Shown piece by piece: positions 13,393-31,240 of a stretch of DNA of 64,000 nt. Numbering within the stretch: position 1 is the first letter of the stretch; every line of letters starts with the position of its first letter. The notes beneath the pieces are model-generated. The model saw only the letters and a list, made by a program, of their open reading frames with translations. It had not been told where the DNA came from and did not search any database. The stretch comes from Varanus komodoensis (taxonomy: Eukaryota; Chordata; Lepidosauria; Squamata; Varanidae), in assembly GCF_004798865.1 (NCBI RefSeq), contig NW_025335589.1, forward strand, positions 15,490,132 to 15,554,131, in the 5' to 3' direction. Position numbers and translations under genes: made by a program.

Positions 13393-14894
13393 GGGAAAAC
13401 CTTGATTTTTTTAGCCTAACTCTCTAGTTTCTCTTCTGAAATGCACACACAAACTATTTAGGACATACATTGTACCATACACTTGCAAAAATGATGATGA
13501 TGATTTATGGCAATTAAGCCAAATTATGTTCACTGCAGGCTTTAGGCAAAATTCCCATCTGATTTGTCAGAGGGGACAAATAACTAATAGTTAATTCATG
13601 CTTTAAAAGGGCAACTCATGGACTGCTATGGATTTGAATAAGTTCAAATTCAGTTGACCTTTTTTGGTACTTTGTACTGCTCTGAATGCCATTTTTTTGA
13701 TCATTAAACAAACATTAAATAATAATAAATCCCTACTTTTTAGGGTGACCAGCAGTCTGTGGCCTGCAGGGAGGGTGTCCACAGGGGCAAAAATGGCATC
13801 TACCTCTGCAGAAGTTGTTCACCCCTCACACAGACTATTTGTTAGGGAATAATTACATGAATTTCAATAAAACAATTCCAGATCTTTCATGATTCCCATG
13901 GTTTGGGAAACTATATCCCAAGGCTGGAATTAACAGGATTTATCAATAGCTGTACTCAGTTATTGCATCCTTGGTGAATGAATAGATGGAAGAAAAGGAG
14001 AAAGCAAAGACTGAAGTTTGAGTTACCATTTAACCAACTTCCCTTTTATCAATCAACCTTTTCCACATATTGTGTTATAGATCTGACAGTGTTTCACAAG
14101 AAAATATTTAACATTCCTGTAGTACTATATAATGAGATTTTTTGAGTTGATGGGAAGTCTAAAGGTTCTCCTTAGATCTATATATTCCTGAGTAGTGGAA
14201 GCAAAACTAGTCATTGGGTTTCTTGTTTCTTTTTAAGTAGCTACTAAAGTTAGTTTGTACATTATTTTCCAGGAAATTGTGCATGTATACATTAGGAAGT
14301 CTTAGAACAGGTAGAGAAAATCCTGCATGTGAGTTTTATCTTCTGTTCCTCTTTTCCTTAGCTTAATTTGATTGAATTAAATGACCTGCAGCAACAGCAG
14401 CAGCAAAAGACAAAAATGCTACCTGACTTAAGTGTGTTCCAAAGAGGAAGTTTACAACATCTGATGCTTTTTAATTGAGAAAAGAGGCAGGTAAGAGAGC
14501 GATCCTGTGGTCCTGGGGGAATGTTCTAGGGAGCATAGGATTCTTCAAAATTATCTCACTAACTCCATAGATACTCCTATGACCTCAGTGGAGAGACTGG
14601 AATTTCTTTCCCAGTCCCTTCAAGGTGTTGCAGAAGACACCTCTGAGGACTGGTGAGTGGGGAGGGGAGAGGCCAGAATACGACATTTCCTATGACCTCT
14701 CCAGACCCCATTTTGCTCCGAGCAGCACAACTAGTCTAGGTGAGCTCAGAAGCCCATCTAGAGGGAAATGTACCAGCCTGTCATTCCTCTTACCTTACTG
14801 GCAGCAGTCTGACAGGGCCCTGTATACTTGGACGTCTCCAAGGTCAGAGGGCTTTCATCTAGAAAGCATGCAACCCATAGGACTGTGCCCTAAA

Positions 14895-15850
14895 GAGATG
14901 GGCATGATAGAAGTATATAAAAGCATCCATGGTATAGAGCAGCGGTTCTCAACCTGGGGTGCCCACAACCCCGGGGTGCAAGAAGGCATGGGGAGGCAAC
15001 AAAGAGAAAAGCTGTGTTGTGATTCACCAAAAACTATTCCACTGATAAAATTATTTATTACTGTTTTGTTTGCATTTGGATTCAGTTCTCTTTTGTTAAT
15101 CAAGGCAAAATCTAGGAATCAGCTGAATCCACAGGCAAACTTTCAGATTGCAATCAGCAAGAAATTTCTACATTTTGACCAAATCATGAATGAGGAGGAG
15201 CTAAGAAGTCATTGAATTTTATGTTCATAGTTAGGATTGATTTTTCTGTTTACATTTTTCCCTAATTGCTCAATTTATATTTGAATTTTACACACTGAGT
15301 TAAAAGCTTATTTTGTTGCGTTCAGTTTGTTCACCCACAGTACTGTATGTGGTTCAATTTGTGATTCAAGAATTAGAAATGTGACTTCTTAATCTTCAAA
15401 TGTGATATTGCATTTGTAGGGGGTGTGAACATAAATCAAATATTTTCTAGGAGTGTGGCGCATACAAAAGGTTGGGAACTACTGGTACGGAGAAAGAGAG
15501 ATAGATAGATGTATGCTTTCTTCTATCATGCTCCCAGAACCTGGTGAGAGATGTAGGACAAACAGAAAGAAATATTTCTTCACAATGCTTCTTCCAGTTA
15601 TGGAATTTGTTGCCACAAGATGTGACAATGGCCAACAGCTTAGCTGGATTAGAGAAAGGTTTGGGGCATTAGGGTATTGATGGCTGCTAGTCATGATGGC
15701 AGAGCTCCTTCTAGAGAGACACCATGCCTCTGGATACCAGTTGTGTGTGTGTGTGTGCACGGGGGGAATTGTGGTAGGGGGCTGGCTTCTTATGGGTTGG
15801 CCCCTATGGAAAATAGCATACTGGCCCAATCCAGCAGCAGGACTTTTTTG
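14895..15850 (+). repeat. Retro-repeat split by a hAT insertion
   Basis: 14895-14939 (GATAGAAGTATATAAAAGCA and onward) and 15485-15850 are two halves of one dispersed repeat. After the insertion it resumes with GTACGGAGAAAGAGAGATAG, then ATATTTCTTCACAATGCTTC, GGAATTTGTTGCCACAAGAT and finally CTGGCCCAATCCAGCAGCAG. A GT microsatellite and a short G-rich stretch interrupt it near 15748. The same family is seen at 7325 and 62600. A long open frame crossing this region is accidental. Confidence 0.6.
14940..15484 (+). mobile_element. hAT transposon remnant, 545 bp, with transposase C-terminus
   Basis: The left end CAGCGGTTCTCAACCTG and right end AGGTTGGGAACTACTG are inverted terminal repeats of the hAT type. 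The flanking 8-mers GTATAGAG and GTACGGAG match at 6 of 8 positions, as expected for an aged hAT target duplication. In the plus direction a short stretch, about codons for SRNQLNPQANFQIAISKKFL (15110-15175), resembles the extreme C-terminus of hAT transposases, where a YRNRLxxxxDLRxALS motif is usual. The rest of the transposase is absent, so the copy is non-autonomous: an internally deleted derivative of a larger element. Confidence 0.75.
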
Positions 15851-17340
15851 ATGTTTTTAACAGGAGAGAGAGCAAAAATAAAGATGTTTTCTGTGACTAT
15901 TCCACTGCATTATTCTCTTCTTAAATTCTTTACTCAGAGTCTGAACTGAACTATAAACATATATGCCTGGCTATTGAAGAATTAATAATTAATATAGGAA
16001 AAATATTTTTCTTAGGGATGTCATGGAAGTAAAATCGTTTTGACCCATGATAAAGTGGCCATCTGTGCTATAGTGATTGGCATCTCTGGGTCTAAGTTGT
16101 ATATTATAACTAATAAGGTACAAACCAGCTCACAGTCATTATCCCCTGAATGATGGAAGCTTCAATTTGTTCACATCTATTTATATGGCAAAGTTACTTC
16201 ATCTCCACCAGACCCAGCCTTAATACATGCCCAGTGGCAGGCTGTGTATAAATACCAGTGTGAATTTTCATCCATTGACTTCAAAGAGGGCTAATGACTT
16301 CTTTCCATGAAAATACAAGTTAGGTAAATTATTCAATTTTTCCTAATTACAGACTGTCATTGCCATTTACATAATAACAGCAACAGACTGCACAGTTACC
16401 TGCATTCATATCCCATTAAAATTAAATAGTTCTTTCCAAACAAGAGAAGGTTTCCAGCACTTTGTATAGAAGAGGGGATGTTTACAGGTGCAGTTTGCCA
16501 TTAAAATGCCGGGGAAATATCACCTGTAGAAATTTCCCTGGTGAAGCTCTGTTCTTCTTTCTGTGGGGTCATTGTGATTGAGGAGTGGGTAGCCGTGCTG
16601 CAGGCTACAAGAGCCACTGCTCTTACATGACTTTCTGGTTGGAAGAAAAATCTCTCTTTCAACAGAAGCACATGACCTGTGCATCATTTTGTGAAGGAAT
16701 TTTTTTTTCCCTCCCGAAGAAGAGGAGAAGAAAGATGGTGGGCATTTCCTCACCCTATTACAAAGTGTCTGACTCCAAATGAAAGAAATGGATTTGTCCT
16801 GGCACACACAGAAACCTTAATTCGGCTACTGAAATGTTATTTCTTGAGCAATATTTCAAACTCATGAGAGGTCACATGAATAGAGCGAGTGATGGGGCAA
16901 TTAAAAAAAAAAGATTCCCTCCTCTGTGTAAATGGGAGCATTTCAACCATACAGCAAAACAGCTCTCCCATAGCTTTGACAGCTTTGCTCCAAAGTCAGC
17001 CTCCTCAGAACTTAGAACCCCTGTTTCTAAGCACAACACATGATTTCCGGTAACCAATTGCAAACAAGAGTTCTCTGAGGTAAATATTGTGTGAGCTTTT
17101 TTTTAAAAAAAAATTCCCATAACCAAAAAAGAGCAGTTAAATATTTGCACAGTTCCAAGTGTTTTGTCAAATCTGCTGGCTAAACTTAAGGTAAATTGTA
17201 AGGGGGAAAGGACCAAGGAAACCACATACATGCTTTGCTGCAACAGTCTTCAGGTAAGGCTTATTGGCAAAGACATCTTTTTGTTTTCAAAGGGCACTCC
17301 ACCTAATTTTCTTGCAATGCATAGATTTGTGAAGAAACAA

Positions 17341-22028
<4,688 letters not shown>

Positions 22029-22979
22029 TCAGTGTTGGACCAGGAACTGTGTACTGTACAGTCCTGAAGAAGCCAGCAAAAGTATTAACACTGTTCCATG
22101 AAATGTCAAAAGCCAAGTAAATAAAACCCTGCAAAATATAACAGGTTAAATCAGCAAGAAGGTGTTGACTTAGCAATGCTTATAGCACCAATAATAAGTC
22201 TCAAAAGTCATCATTTCAGTGCTTAGCTCAATGTTAATAATATCACAGTTCTGCAAAACACACATTTTTATGGTCATTGAGTTCTAATTTTATAACAGAA
22301 AATACTGTTTTGTACAAATTAATCAGGGGACTCATTTAAATTTAATAAAGAAAATACAGTGAATGAAATAATCCTCACTTCCCATTAAAATATACATGGG
22401 AAAAGAAAGATACCCCCATTACTGTTGACATTGCTGGTTCAGTTCAAAACCATCATTCCAGTGAAATCAATAGAAAAGCATATAGGAGTAAGGATGATTA
22501 GTGTAAAAGCAATTGAGGTCCTTAGCTAATCCAGTTCTATCAAAATGCTTAAGCACATTTAGCAGAGGCTTCTAGATGGAGGGATTAAAAATGCATCTAC
22601 AGACATAATATTTGCATACATGGTAGCATGTTCCTAATGGCATAGGTAAAATCCACGAACACATGTTAATCTCCTATAACCTTTGAGCAGTCTATTACCT
22701 AGCAAAAACGCTTTCCCCTGGAGGTGCAGTTATGCCTATTAACTCATAAAATATGAAATACAGTTCAGTATCTGCTCCATTAAATAAATGTAATGTGGCT
22801 GATTTCATTAACTCAGTAACAAAGTGGTTAATTGTTACACAGTCTTAAGCCATGGTCTTAGTGGACCATTATTCGTAATGTGTTCAGAACTGTCCTATTA
22901 TTTGCTCAAAAAGAAAGGTAACTGACATGTTGGGCTTCATTAAAAAGGACCACTGAATCTCAACATGTATGTAAAGGGG

Positions 22980-23110
22980 AAGAGGACTTTTGTACATACA
23001 GAAGATCCCAGGTTCAATCTTTTCCATTACCAGGTAAAGGGATTTGGATCTCTGGTAGCAGGGCTGTACTGAGCTAGAAAAACCAGTGGCCTGCTTCCTA
23101 AGTGTATAAT
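22980..23110 (+). repeat. tRNA-derived SINE fragment
   Basis: GAAGATCCCAGGTTCAATCT (B box) is followed by GCAGGGCTGTACTGAGCTAG and ACCAGTGGCCTGCTTCCTAA, the body of the SINE family also seen at 32985. Confidence 0.55.
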
Positions 23111-24343
23111 GGCACTTCTGGGTTATTGTTGCTAAGCATTTAGAGATGGACTGAGGCTATATATGCATGTCTGTTCAGAAGGAATTCTCAATTAGTTCAG
23201 CTCCCAGGTATGTATACATAGGATTGAAGCCTATAAAACATAACAATGTGTTTTCCATATGACTTACAGCTTTAGACATGACACTGATTGTTTTCTGCTT
23301 GAATCTAAACAGAAAAATTATAAAGTTTATATAGCAGCAGAAAAAAAATATATTTTCCAGGTGAAAAAATGAACGAACCACTGGAATTACATGTAAATAT
23401 TGTATGTGCACGTATCTGAAGCCAATAGATTTTGACTTTGGAAAAAATTGCAGACATCAGAGTTTCAACACTTGCATTAGCAGGGTTGAAAAGTTCACTG
23501 GAAATTTGCAGGCTCATGGGTGTGAATTGTCCGGTTGAAGGTCAGGCAGTGGGGGACCAGAAAGGGAAATCAGTAAGTCAGTTCATTCAGGCTAGATGTG
23601 AATTGTCTAGCTGTTGGCAGTTTGTACATAAACATGCAGTAGTCCCTGTCTTTGAACAGTTTACAGCTGAACAACAATTTACATCCGCTGAGTATTTCTT
23701 TTATTGTTCTGTTTTTCCATTGTGTGTTTAATTGTTTTGCTTTCATGTTATATTTTAGCTATGATGTTGTTTTTAATCCATGTTATTATTTTGAGCCGAC
23801 TTCAGTGCCATTGTTAGCAAATTACCTAGGATATATTGTTCTAGCCTGTTCACAGTACTATACCAATATTAAATTCACCAAACACAAAATATGTTCACTC
23901 AAACATAACTTTTTTCTCTCTCTCTTCACATCATGGCTTCCCAAAGCCCACCAAACAAACACCTTTCCGCAAGCAGAATTGGAATACAACTGGGAAAATA
24001 TCACATGCTATGTAATTCTTTGCACATCTATTCAGAAGAAAGTCCCACTATGCTCAGTGGAACTTGTTCTCCATCCAGAAAGTATGGGTGACATTGCAAC
24101 TTTACAGTGCAATGCTATACAAGTTACCTTAGGCGTTAAGTCCTATTCTTTTTATTGATACTTCCTCCAAGCATGTCTAGGATTTACCTGAGAGTAAAGC
24201 CTTGTTGAAGTTAATGAGACTTCTTGACAAAGGACTGTACAGTTAGGTAGGTAAAGCTATCTCACTTCCAGTTCCAGTATTTTCTTTTGTTTGTTTCATT
24301 TGGGGATTTCCCCTTGGACACAACAGCTTGTGATTCAAAACTG

Positions 24344-24366
24344 ATATATATATATATATATATATA
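24344..24366. repeat. (AT)n microsatellite
   Basis: An uninterrupted run of about eleven TA dinucleotides. Confidence 0.95.
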
Positions 24367-24904
24367 AAAAATAAATACAATGTCCTGGGGAAATCTGTGC
24401 ATCATTGGAAAAATAGCAAGCATGTTCAAAGTGAGGGTAAATATAAAGAGGTACAGATCATGTTATGACTTCCCCTCCAGCAGTTGATGCTGCAATCTTA
24501 TTTTCAAACAATTTTAGTTCTGTGATGGTTGTAACTGAAAGCACACTAGACCCACAGCCAAATATGCTAACCTTAAAGGCACAGGATTATGCTGTGACTG
24601 AGTGGTGGGGAAGGCATGTTCCCTGGGATCAGATCACACCAAGGGGCAGGCCTCTCCTCTGGAAGCCCCTCCACCCCAATCCTGGCTGCCGGACCCCATT
24701 GGATTCCTTTCTCTGTGTGCTTCCCTTTTCATGCTAGAAAAGGGCTGCCACTACTTCATCATTCTGCATTTTAAAAGTCCATATGGTGGGCTATAAAAAT
24801 AATTAAGAGTAGGGAAAATATAACATAAAAGTAAACCTGGCAAATTCAGATGGGAGTAGTTGGTCCTGCAAATACCCCCCACCCCAGTCCTAAGCTGCTG
24901 CTGC

Positions 24905-25130
24905 TATTATATTTATTTATTTCCCACCTGTCTTCCTTTTGCAAGGAACTCAAGATGGCTTACAGGGGTTTCCTCCTTGACACTTTATCCTCACAGCAGC
25001 ACTGCAAAGTAGGTTAGGCTGAGAGTACATTACTGGCCCAAAGTCATCCATTGAGCATCATGGGTGAGTGGAGACTAAAATCCAATTCTACTGAGTCCCA
25101 TTCTAACACTCTAACCACTATACAATACTG
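24905..25130 (-). repeat. tRNA SINE with L2-like tail
   Basis: On the plus strand it reads ATTTATTTATTTCCCACCTG, then CAAGGAACTCAAGATGGCTT, CAAAGTAGGTTAGGCTGAGA and finally CACTCTAACCACTATACAAT. This is the reverse complement of a tRNA-derived SINE whose 3' end is shared with L2 LINEs. Confidence 0.65.
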
Positions 25131-25860
25131 TCTTGTTAAATCAATCATTTATAAAAGTTCAGCGCTTGGAATGTTATATTTTTGTGTGGGGATTAGGAAG
25201 CATGAGTGAGTTCTACATTAGCAAAACTGAATATTTTGTTTTATGTCTTGAATCAGCTATAAGGCTCAAGTAAAGGAAGAAGACAAAGTAGCATTGTTCA
25301 GTAAAGCATTTTTAGTGAATGAAAATGGTTTAATGGGTTTGTGCATTAAAATTTATCTGCATGCCTTTTAAAGGATATTGCTCTGCTACAGAAATCTGCT
25401 GAACAAAGACAACACTGTGCAATGTAGGTGAGTGTGTTGCTTTTCCAAGTTCTTTTGATTTTATGTCTTACTTTTAAGTTTGCTTAGCTCCTTGCTTGGT
25501 TGATTGCCTTCATCCTTCTGCAAGGTTTGTGACTACTACCATTACATAAATCGTCTGGCTTCATTTAGTAGTGCTGTTTATTTAGAAGGGGAGGCAAGCC
25601 ATAGTCTGCAGTTTGGTACACAAAGCTCTTATTCCAGAAGCAGCTGTATCTCTTTACTAGATATTTGCTTAACCCATTACAAGACTACCTCAGGCTATGA
25701 TTTGGAATATGGGTGCTGTTTCAGAGCCCTGGCATGTGCCCACTTACTCTCTCACACAGAAACACATTAGATAGTCAAACCCTGCATATTGTAAGATACA
25801 AAGGAAAGACGTGCAAAATTGGGCCTCTCAGCTGGAATGTTTCTTCCCTGCCATTTGCCT

Positions 25861-25901
25861 ATTTTATTTTATTTTATTTTATTTTATTTTATTTTATTTT
25901 A
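25861..25901. repeat. (ATTTT)n microsatellite
   Basis: Eight perfect pentanucleotide units in a row. Confidence 0.95.
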
Positions 25902-26389
25902 CATGTTCATGTTTGTTTCCATTGCTTAATTTCTAGAAAGAATCTGCAAGGGTTCAGGGCTCTGTTTGGGGAAGACACTCTGATCTAGAACTCTTTTCCC
26001 CTAATCCCTGTTACACAAGGATACTTTGTACTTACAGAATGCAGTACTTACAAAAACAACCTGTGCCAGCTTAGAAGCTTTTTTGTCCTTTCTTACTTAA
26101 CATGCTCTTCTATTTCAGCTTTATACAAAGCAACAACAGTGAGAAACCCACAAATTTTCCAGTGTGCAGTATGAATCAAGCATTAGTCAGAGATGCATGA
26201 ATAAGAAAATCAAATTCTGTATGATTGCCCTCCTTGCTTTCTTTTCTAAAAGGATCAAAGGATGGGGTGAACAGGAACTGTTTAGCCAAGCTCAGGAGCC
26301 ATGGAACATGGGGGGTGGGGTTTGGCTTACACTGCAAACTCATTATCAGGAGGAAAACTGTTGGGTTAAAATAATACAGATTGTATTCA

Positions 26390-26585
26390 TTCATTTTACA
26401 TTTAAATCCCACTGTATATCCCACTTTCCTCTTGCAACAAAGTAGTTCACATGGCCATTTTATCTTCATAACAACCCTGCAAGCTGAATTAGATTGAGCA
26501 TCAGTGCCTGGCACCCAGTGGGCTCCATGGAGAAGCACAGACTAGATCCTGGGTCTCCCAAGTTCACCACAACACTGCAGTGGCT
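26390..26585 (-). repeat. tRNA SINE with L2-like tail (diverged)
   Basis: Recognised by ATCCCACTGTATATCCCACT, CATAACAACCCTGCAAGCTG and AGATCCTGGGTCTCCCAAGT in reverse orientation. It is more diverged than the copy at 24905. Confidence 0.5.
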
Positions 26586-27287
26586 GTCAAATTAATGAAG
26601 GTCATGCTTGGGGAAGTTGATGCAGTTATTTCTGTATATTTATGTTTCTATATGGTATGTTTAGATCTTGAAAGAAATATTCATTAGAAATCATGTCCCC
26701 CCCCCCCCATAAGCCTATTGCCCCATTTACTAGGGAGCAGAGGTGGCAGCAAACATGCTTTGTGTTAGGGCCCTTGTTAAGCCCTTGACATGGCCCCAGG
26801 CACATCCCAAGTGCTGGGAATTAGACATGTACCCAGAGCCAGTTCCTGCAACCCCAGCTGAGATTCTTCCCACCCCATTTATGCCTCGATCAGGATCTGC
26901 GTGGTGGAGCCTGGCTCAGTCACAGTTTGCAGGAATCAGCTTCTTTAGGCCGTGTTCAAGTTCCTTTCTTTGCGTGGAGAATGCTTTTCTTTTCCAAAGC
27001 CAGTGGTGCAGTTGATGTCAAGTGAAGGCCGGGGCTTCTTGACATCATCTAGTCTGCTGGCTTGACATGGGAGGTAATCCAACCCCTAAATGAGAGTGGT
27101 GGCCTCGCAACAACCTTTACTGCAATTTGTGATGTCCAGGATGCTGATGTAACTATGCCAAACAACATCCTGGGCATCAGCAGCCACGGTAACTATATTT
27201 CATTGAGTTGCTTCTGTCTGGGACACTGCTGAGACAGGCCAGTAGCCTTAAAGAAGGCCTCCCCATCATTGATGATTAACTAAATTA

Positions 27288-27345
27288 ATTTATTTAAAGT
27301 CTTTATAAACTCTTCCTTAGTAAATACTCTCAGGATGGTGTAAGT
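27288..27345 (-). repeat. L2-type 3' tail
   Basis: AATTTATTTAAAGTCTTTAT followed by CTCTCAGGATGGTGTAA is the reverse complement of an L2 3' end. Confidence 0.4.
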
Positions 27346-29523
27346 GGGTAAGAATGGTTGGTTGAACAAGCAAGTGGGTAGAAAAGGGTGGTGCTGGGAA
27401 AATGCTGTTGCAAACAGAACTGCAACTCCAGTCATGTTTGGAGCAGGAACTATTTAGTTTGCCTTTCTCAGCCTTCACCTGTCCTAGACAGACATGCCTG
27501 TTGTGTTTTTTGGATTGAGTTCTAGGTCAAACTTCCTTATAATGCATTTGTAATTTTCCTGCTTGATGAATGAAAAAAGTTTTTAAAATTGTATTTCTCA
27601 TGGTAATAACAGAATTCAGGGAAACCTCCCCTTGAAAGTTGCAAGGCAATGTGACACTTGCACATTTAAAAAAGTTATTAATTTCTTTTAAAAAGCTGTT
27701 AATGCTGATAAGAGCATCATAGTTCCTTGAGGCCTGTTTAGTGTTTTTTTTAATTGAACTGCTTGTTATTTTCACAAAAACTACAGTATTAGTAAAAGCC
27801 GTGATTAGCACAACACAGAGAAAATCCTCATTTGCATGCAGTAAAAGCATTTTTGTTTGAGTGTGGGTAGAAATTATATGAAGCTCTAATCCCCCTACCC
27901 TTCATTTGAAGTGAAATGTTTTAGGGGAACATGGTGGGTGTAATGTCCCCAGATTTTGCAACTCCATAGCATGCTGAGGGGAACCTGGATTCAGACAGGA
28001 TGTAACCCCAGTTTGGGAGAAGTCTTCAGTTTTCCTTCTATTCCTGCTTGGCCAGAGGCTGTTGCTCTCCCATCCTCTTATTCTGAGGATGCCTTCCCTA
28101 CTCCTAAGCTACACACGTGTTGAAAAGCATGAACATAAACATGCCACTTACCCAAATGAACCCCCAGCCCCCTCAAAATCCCAGAATTCTTTTCTGCCCC
28201 CTAAAAATGTATTTTTCTTATACCTTTTGGAAGAAAGAAGTCATGTTTTTAGTGGCAACATGTAGATAGGCCCTCTTTGCATTGGCACCCACCTTGCAGT
28301 GTGATTCCCCCTTCTGAGGCATGCCAGGGCTTAACAGTAGTGCATTTCGGGCATGTATGGAAAACACACCTGCCCAGTTTGGTTCCTCCCCAAAAGGTAG
28401 CTGTAGCTGCCTTTTATGACTGGTGTTTGTTTGTTTGACTGCCTTGCAATCTTGTTTAAAATGAGTGCCAATCTTGTGTTGCCAAAACAGCTCCATTAAG
28501 AAGAGGGAAGTTTCACCAAGCACAGAACTCCAGGTTTGCAGAAGTGCAGAAAACCTTTAGGGAAAAAACCTAAGCAGAATGAAGAACGAGCATACTTGCT
28601 GGCCACTGAACATCGAGTATTTGTTAGGGTGGGCTATGGGGCCACAGAATGGAGCCAGTCCCATTAGTTTCTTCTCCAAAAGTCAACTCCAAGCACATCC
28701 ATACAATTTTGGCCCACCTGGTTCAGTCATACAAGGCACATTCAGAATAGCATGCTGGCAAGCCTATATGCCAACTGCCAGCTTTTTTACTTCATAACTG
28801 GTTTTATCTGTTCAGCTTTCTTGTTTTAAAAGTGAAAAAAACAACAACAGTGAATATCAAGCCTACATTGGCCCAATTTGCATGCCACAGCAATACATAA
28901 TTGGTATCACTCATATATTTCATTGCACTGAAATCATCCTATGTTAGTTAAACTGCAGGATGTTGAAATTTGTTCCCCTTTAGCAACTCCGTCCACAATC
29001 AATCCACACCTCTCCCACTCCTCAAAATTATTGTACAGACAAATAAGAAGCAGGGCAAAAAGTAAATGAAGAAAAATACTGATTGTATTGTGATTCATTG
29101 TATGCAAAATTTTACCTATGTATTTGTGTCCATTGGTAAAACAACACAAAAAAGCAAAACTGGTGTGATTTTGCATAGGTATTCTTTTTTATGCAGTCAT
29201 TGATCAGTGAATGTGCACATACAAAATGCTGCACAAAATATACGGAAGCAATCATGCCTATGATCAAATCAGAATTGCTCCTGCTTCTTCTTATCAGGGC
29301 ACACATGTGTAACAGTATATTCTCCTGTGAATTACATTTTATTTTCTCCTTTATTTATTGATGTAAAACTGTTTCACTTTGCAACCTAGGCATATTAATG
29401 TACATCTAAAATTATTTCATTACTTAGCATGTGCAAATAACAGTACAGCCTTTTTCATTCAAGTGCAAAATGGTCTGGGAGAAATCCAGGACCTTTGGAC
29501 AATAAAATCTTTGTATAGCAACT

Positions 29524-29586
29524 GTTGTAAACTGCCCAAAGAGCTACGGCTATTGGGTGCAGAAATGAAATAAATAATAAAACAGT
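29524..29586 (+). repeat. L2-type 3' tail
   Basis: TGTTGTAAACTGCCCAAAGA, then GGCTATTGGGTGCAGAAATG and an AATAAATAATAAA end: the sense 3' terminus of an L2-family LINE. Confidence 0.65.
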
Positions 29587-30129
29587 AATACTTTAATCCA
29601 GTGCCCAAACAGTGGTTACTGCATTGTAAACAGAAAACTTACCTGCTCTTTTCTGACCAGTGAATTACGAATATTGAATAATATGTATATTGAAGAGACT
29701 ACAATAGCCTATTTAGAAGCATACTTTCACTGGGGCTAAATCTGGCCAAAATCACAGCCTTGCCTAATATTTTAAGATAATTCTATAAACCAGCAGGTTT
29801 CTAGACCCAGGGTTTCCAGATCTTCAGGGTAAAATATCTACACTGTGTGTCTCCAACACCCCACATTCATTAATTTTTTTGTAATCCTTATTCTATTCCC
29901 CAGTAATAGCTTTGACACTGATTATAAATAAAACACCAATCTGGGGTCCAGCTTGCCAGGCTCAAATACTCACTGTTCATAAGTAATCTCTAACTTGTCT
30001 GATATTGATGTAGGCCAATCATAGCCATTTTGGACTTCAGCTCCCATCGGCTCAGGTAGAAACCATTGAAGGAGCATGAAGCACTGATCATGGCTTGTCA
30101 GCTCTGCTTTCTATGCTATGTGAATCCAG

Positions 30130-30261
30130 TGTGTAAGAGTGCGGGACTGGGACTCAAGTGACCTGGGTTCCAATCCCCGCTCAGCCATGGAGCCAGCTGG
30201 TTGACTTTGGGCCAGCCCCAGACTCTCAGCCCAACCTACCTCACAGGGTTGTTGTTGTGCA
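30130..30261 (+). repeat. tRNA-derived SINE
   Basis: GTGTAAGAGTGCGGGACTGG (A-box area), CCTGGGTTCCAATCCCCGCT (B box), then GACTTTGGGCCAGCCCCAGA and CAACCTACCTCACAGGGTTG. Well preserved. It abuts an oppositely oriented L2 tail at 30262. An inverted copy lies at 31050. Confidence 0.75.
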
Positions 30262-30345
30262 AATTTTATTTATTTATTTATTTATTAAACCATTTCTATG
30301 CCGCCCCTTGCCGAAGCCTTGGGGCGGCTCACAACATCTCAAATA
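30262..30345 (-). repeat. L2-type 3' tail in reverse, with (TTTA)n
   Basis: A (TTTA)n run is followed by CTATGCCGCCCCTTGCCGAA and GGGGCGGCTCACAAC, the reverse of a LINE end that normally reads GTGAGCCGCCCC...GGCGGCATAGAAAT. Confidence 0.65.
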
Positions 30346-30856
30346 AGATTGAGAGCTGTAGATCCTGTGTTAGAAGTCTACGTTTCTCCATTCCTACTCA
30401 CTTTTCATTTGTGAACTACTGTTCAAGTTAAGGAGCAAGATATTTCTCACCAGGTGAAAGAGATTTTCCAGGTGAGAGAGACATACATATTACCAGTTAA
30501 CTAAAGTGAAGAAAAGCTTCATTTCTAGTGGGACAGTGATCAAGAAACCCGAGCAAGCTGCTTTTACAGTAGCCAGCTGCTGGCAACCCTTGCTAAGGAA
30601 TGTTTGCATTTTAAGTTTAACAGAAACTTTTCTACCATCTAGCAAACAATGGGCTGAAGACTGCAGGCACCACATGATATGGTGCTATCCTCCCTAATCA
30701 TAGGTGCTGATGGAAGGTGCAGAAGTGGTTTCAGAGCACCCATGGGACATATGTTAATAGGGGCTAACAAAGACATGACCAGCTGAGTATACAGATTTGG
30801 AAGTGGTACCTGGAGGACTCATATCGTCTAAGAATAGCTGTATTAAGCCATTGGAA

Positions 30857-31010
30857 AGAACATAGGATGCTCTTGCACTGAGTTAGGACCACTGATCAAA
30901 CCAGCTTGGTATTATACAACAGTGGCACCCTTTCCTTAGGATTTTAGGCAGAAATGTCATCTAGCACTGCCTGAAGTTGCCAGATTTGAATCAGAGACTT
31001 TAACTATGGA
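30857..31010 (-). repeat. tRNA-derived SINE (reverse)
   Basis: GAACATAGGATGCTCTTGCA, CTGATCAAACCAGCTTGGTA and CAGATTTGAATCAGAGACTT correspond to the reverse complement of the SINE at 32985. Confidence 0.5.
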
Positions 31011-31039
31011 AACTAAGTATCATTCTATCATTTTTCTAA

Positions 31040-31240
31040 ACAAGTCAAAGTGGCTTACATAATTCTTTTCCTCTGAATCTTATCTTCACAACAACACTCT
31101 TGTGAGGTAGGTTGGACTGAGAATCTGTGACTGACCCAAAGTCACCCAGCTGGCTCCATGGCTGAGCAGGGACTAGCACCCAGATCACACAAGTCCCAGT
31201 CCTGCACTCTTACCCGCTGCATCGCACTGGCTTTCCAATG
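31040..31240 (-). repeat. tRNA-derived SINE (reverse)
   Basis: CACTCTTGTGAGGTAGGTTG, CCCAAAGTCACCCAGCTGGC and CTTACCCGCTGCATCGCACT give the reverse complement of the family at 30130, here with the full tRNA-like 5' end. Confidence 0.75.

Larger units (their letters stand above)
1..17340. other. Gene-free flank downstream of MFAP3L
   Basis: No coding exon is recognisable here on either strand; open frames are short and have neither codon bias nor known domains. The stretch holds scattered repeats (listed separately): an L2/CR1-type reverse transcriptase fragment, tRNA-derived SINE pieces, palindromic MITEs, a hAT element nested in a retro-repeat and a long hairpin. The part nearest 17340 should contain the MFAP3L 3' UTR, since that gene reads leftward and its 3' UTR is long in mammals. 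I could not place its polyadenylation signal. Confidence 0.6.

Noticed and set aside
14625-15215. 196-codon open frame, the longest apart from the MFAP3L exon
   Set aside because: It runs from non-coding sequence through a retro-repeat into the hAT element; only the last part resembles a protein (hAT transposase C-terminus). Not a host gene.
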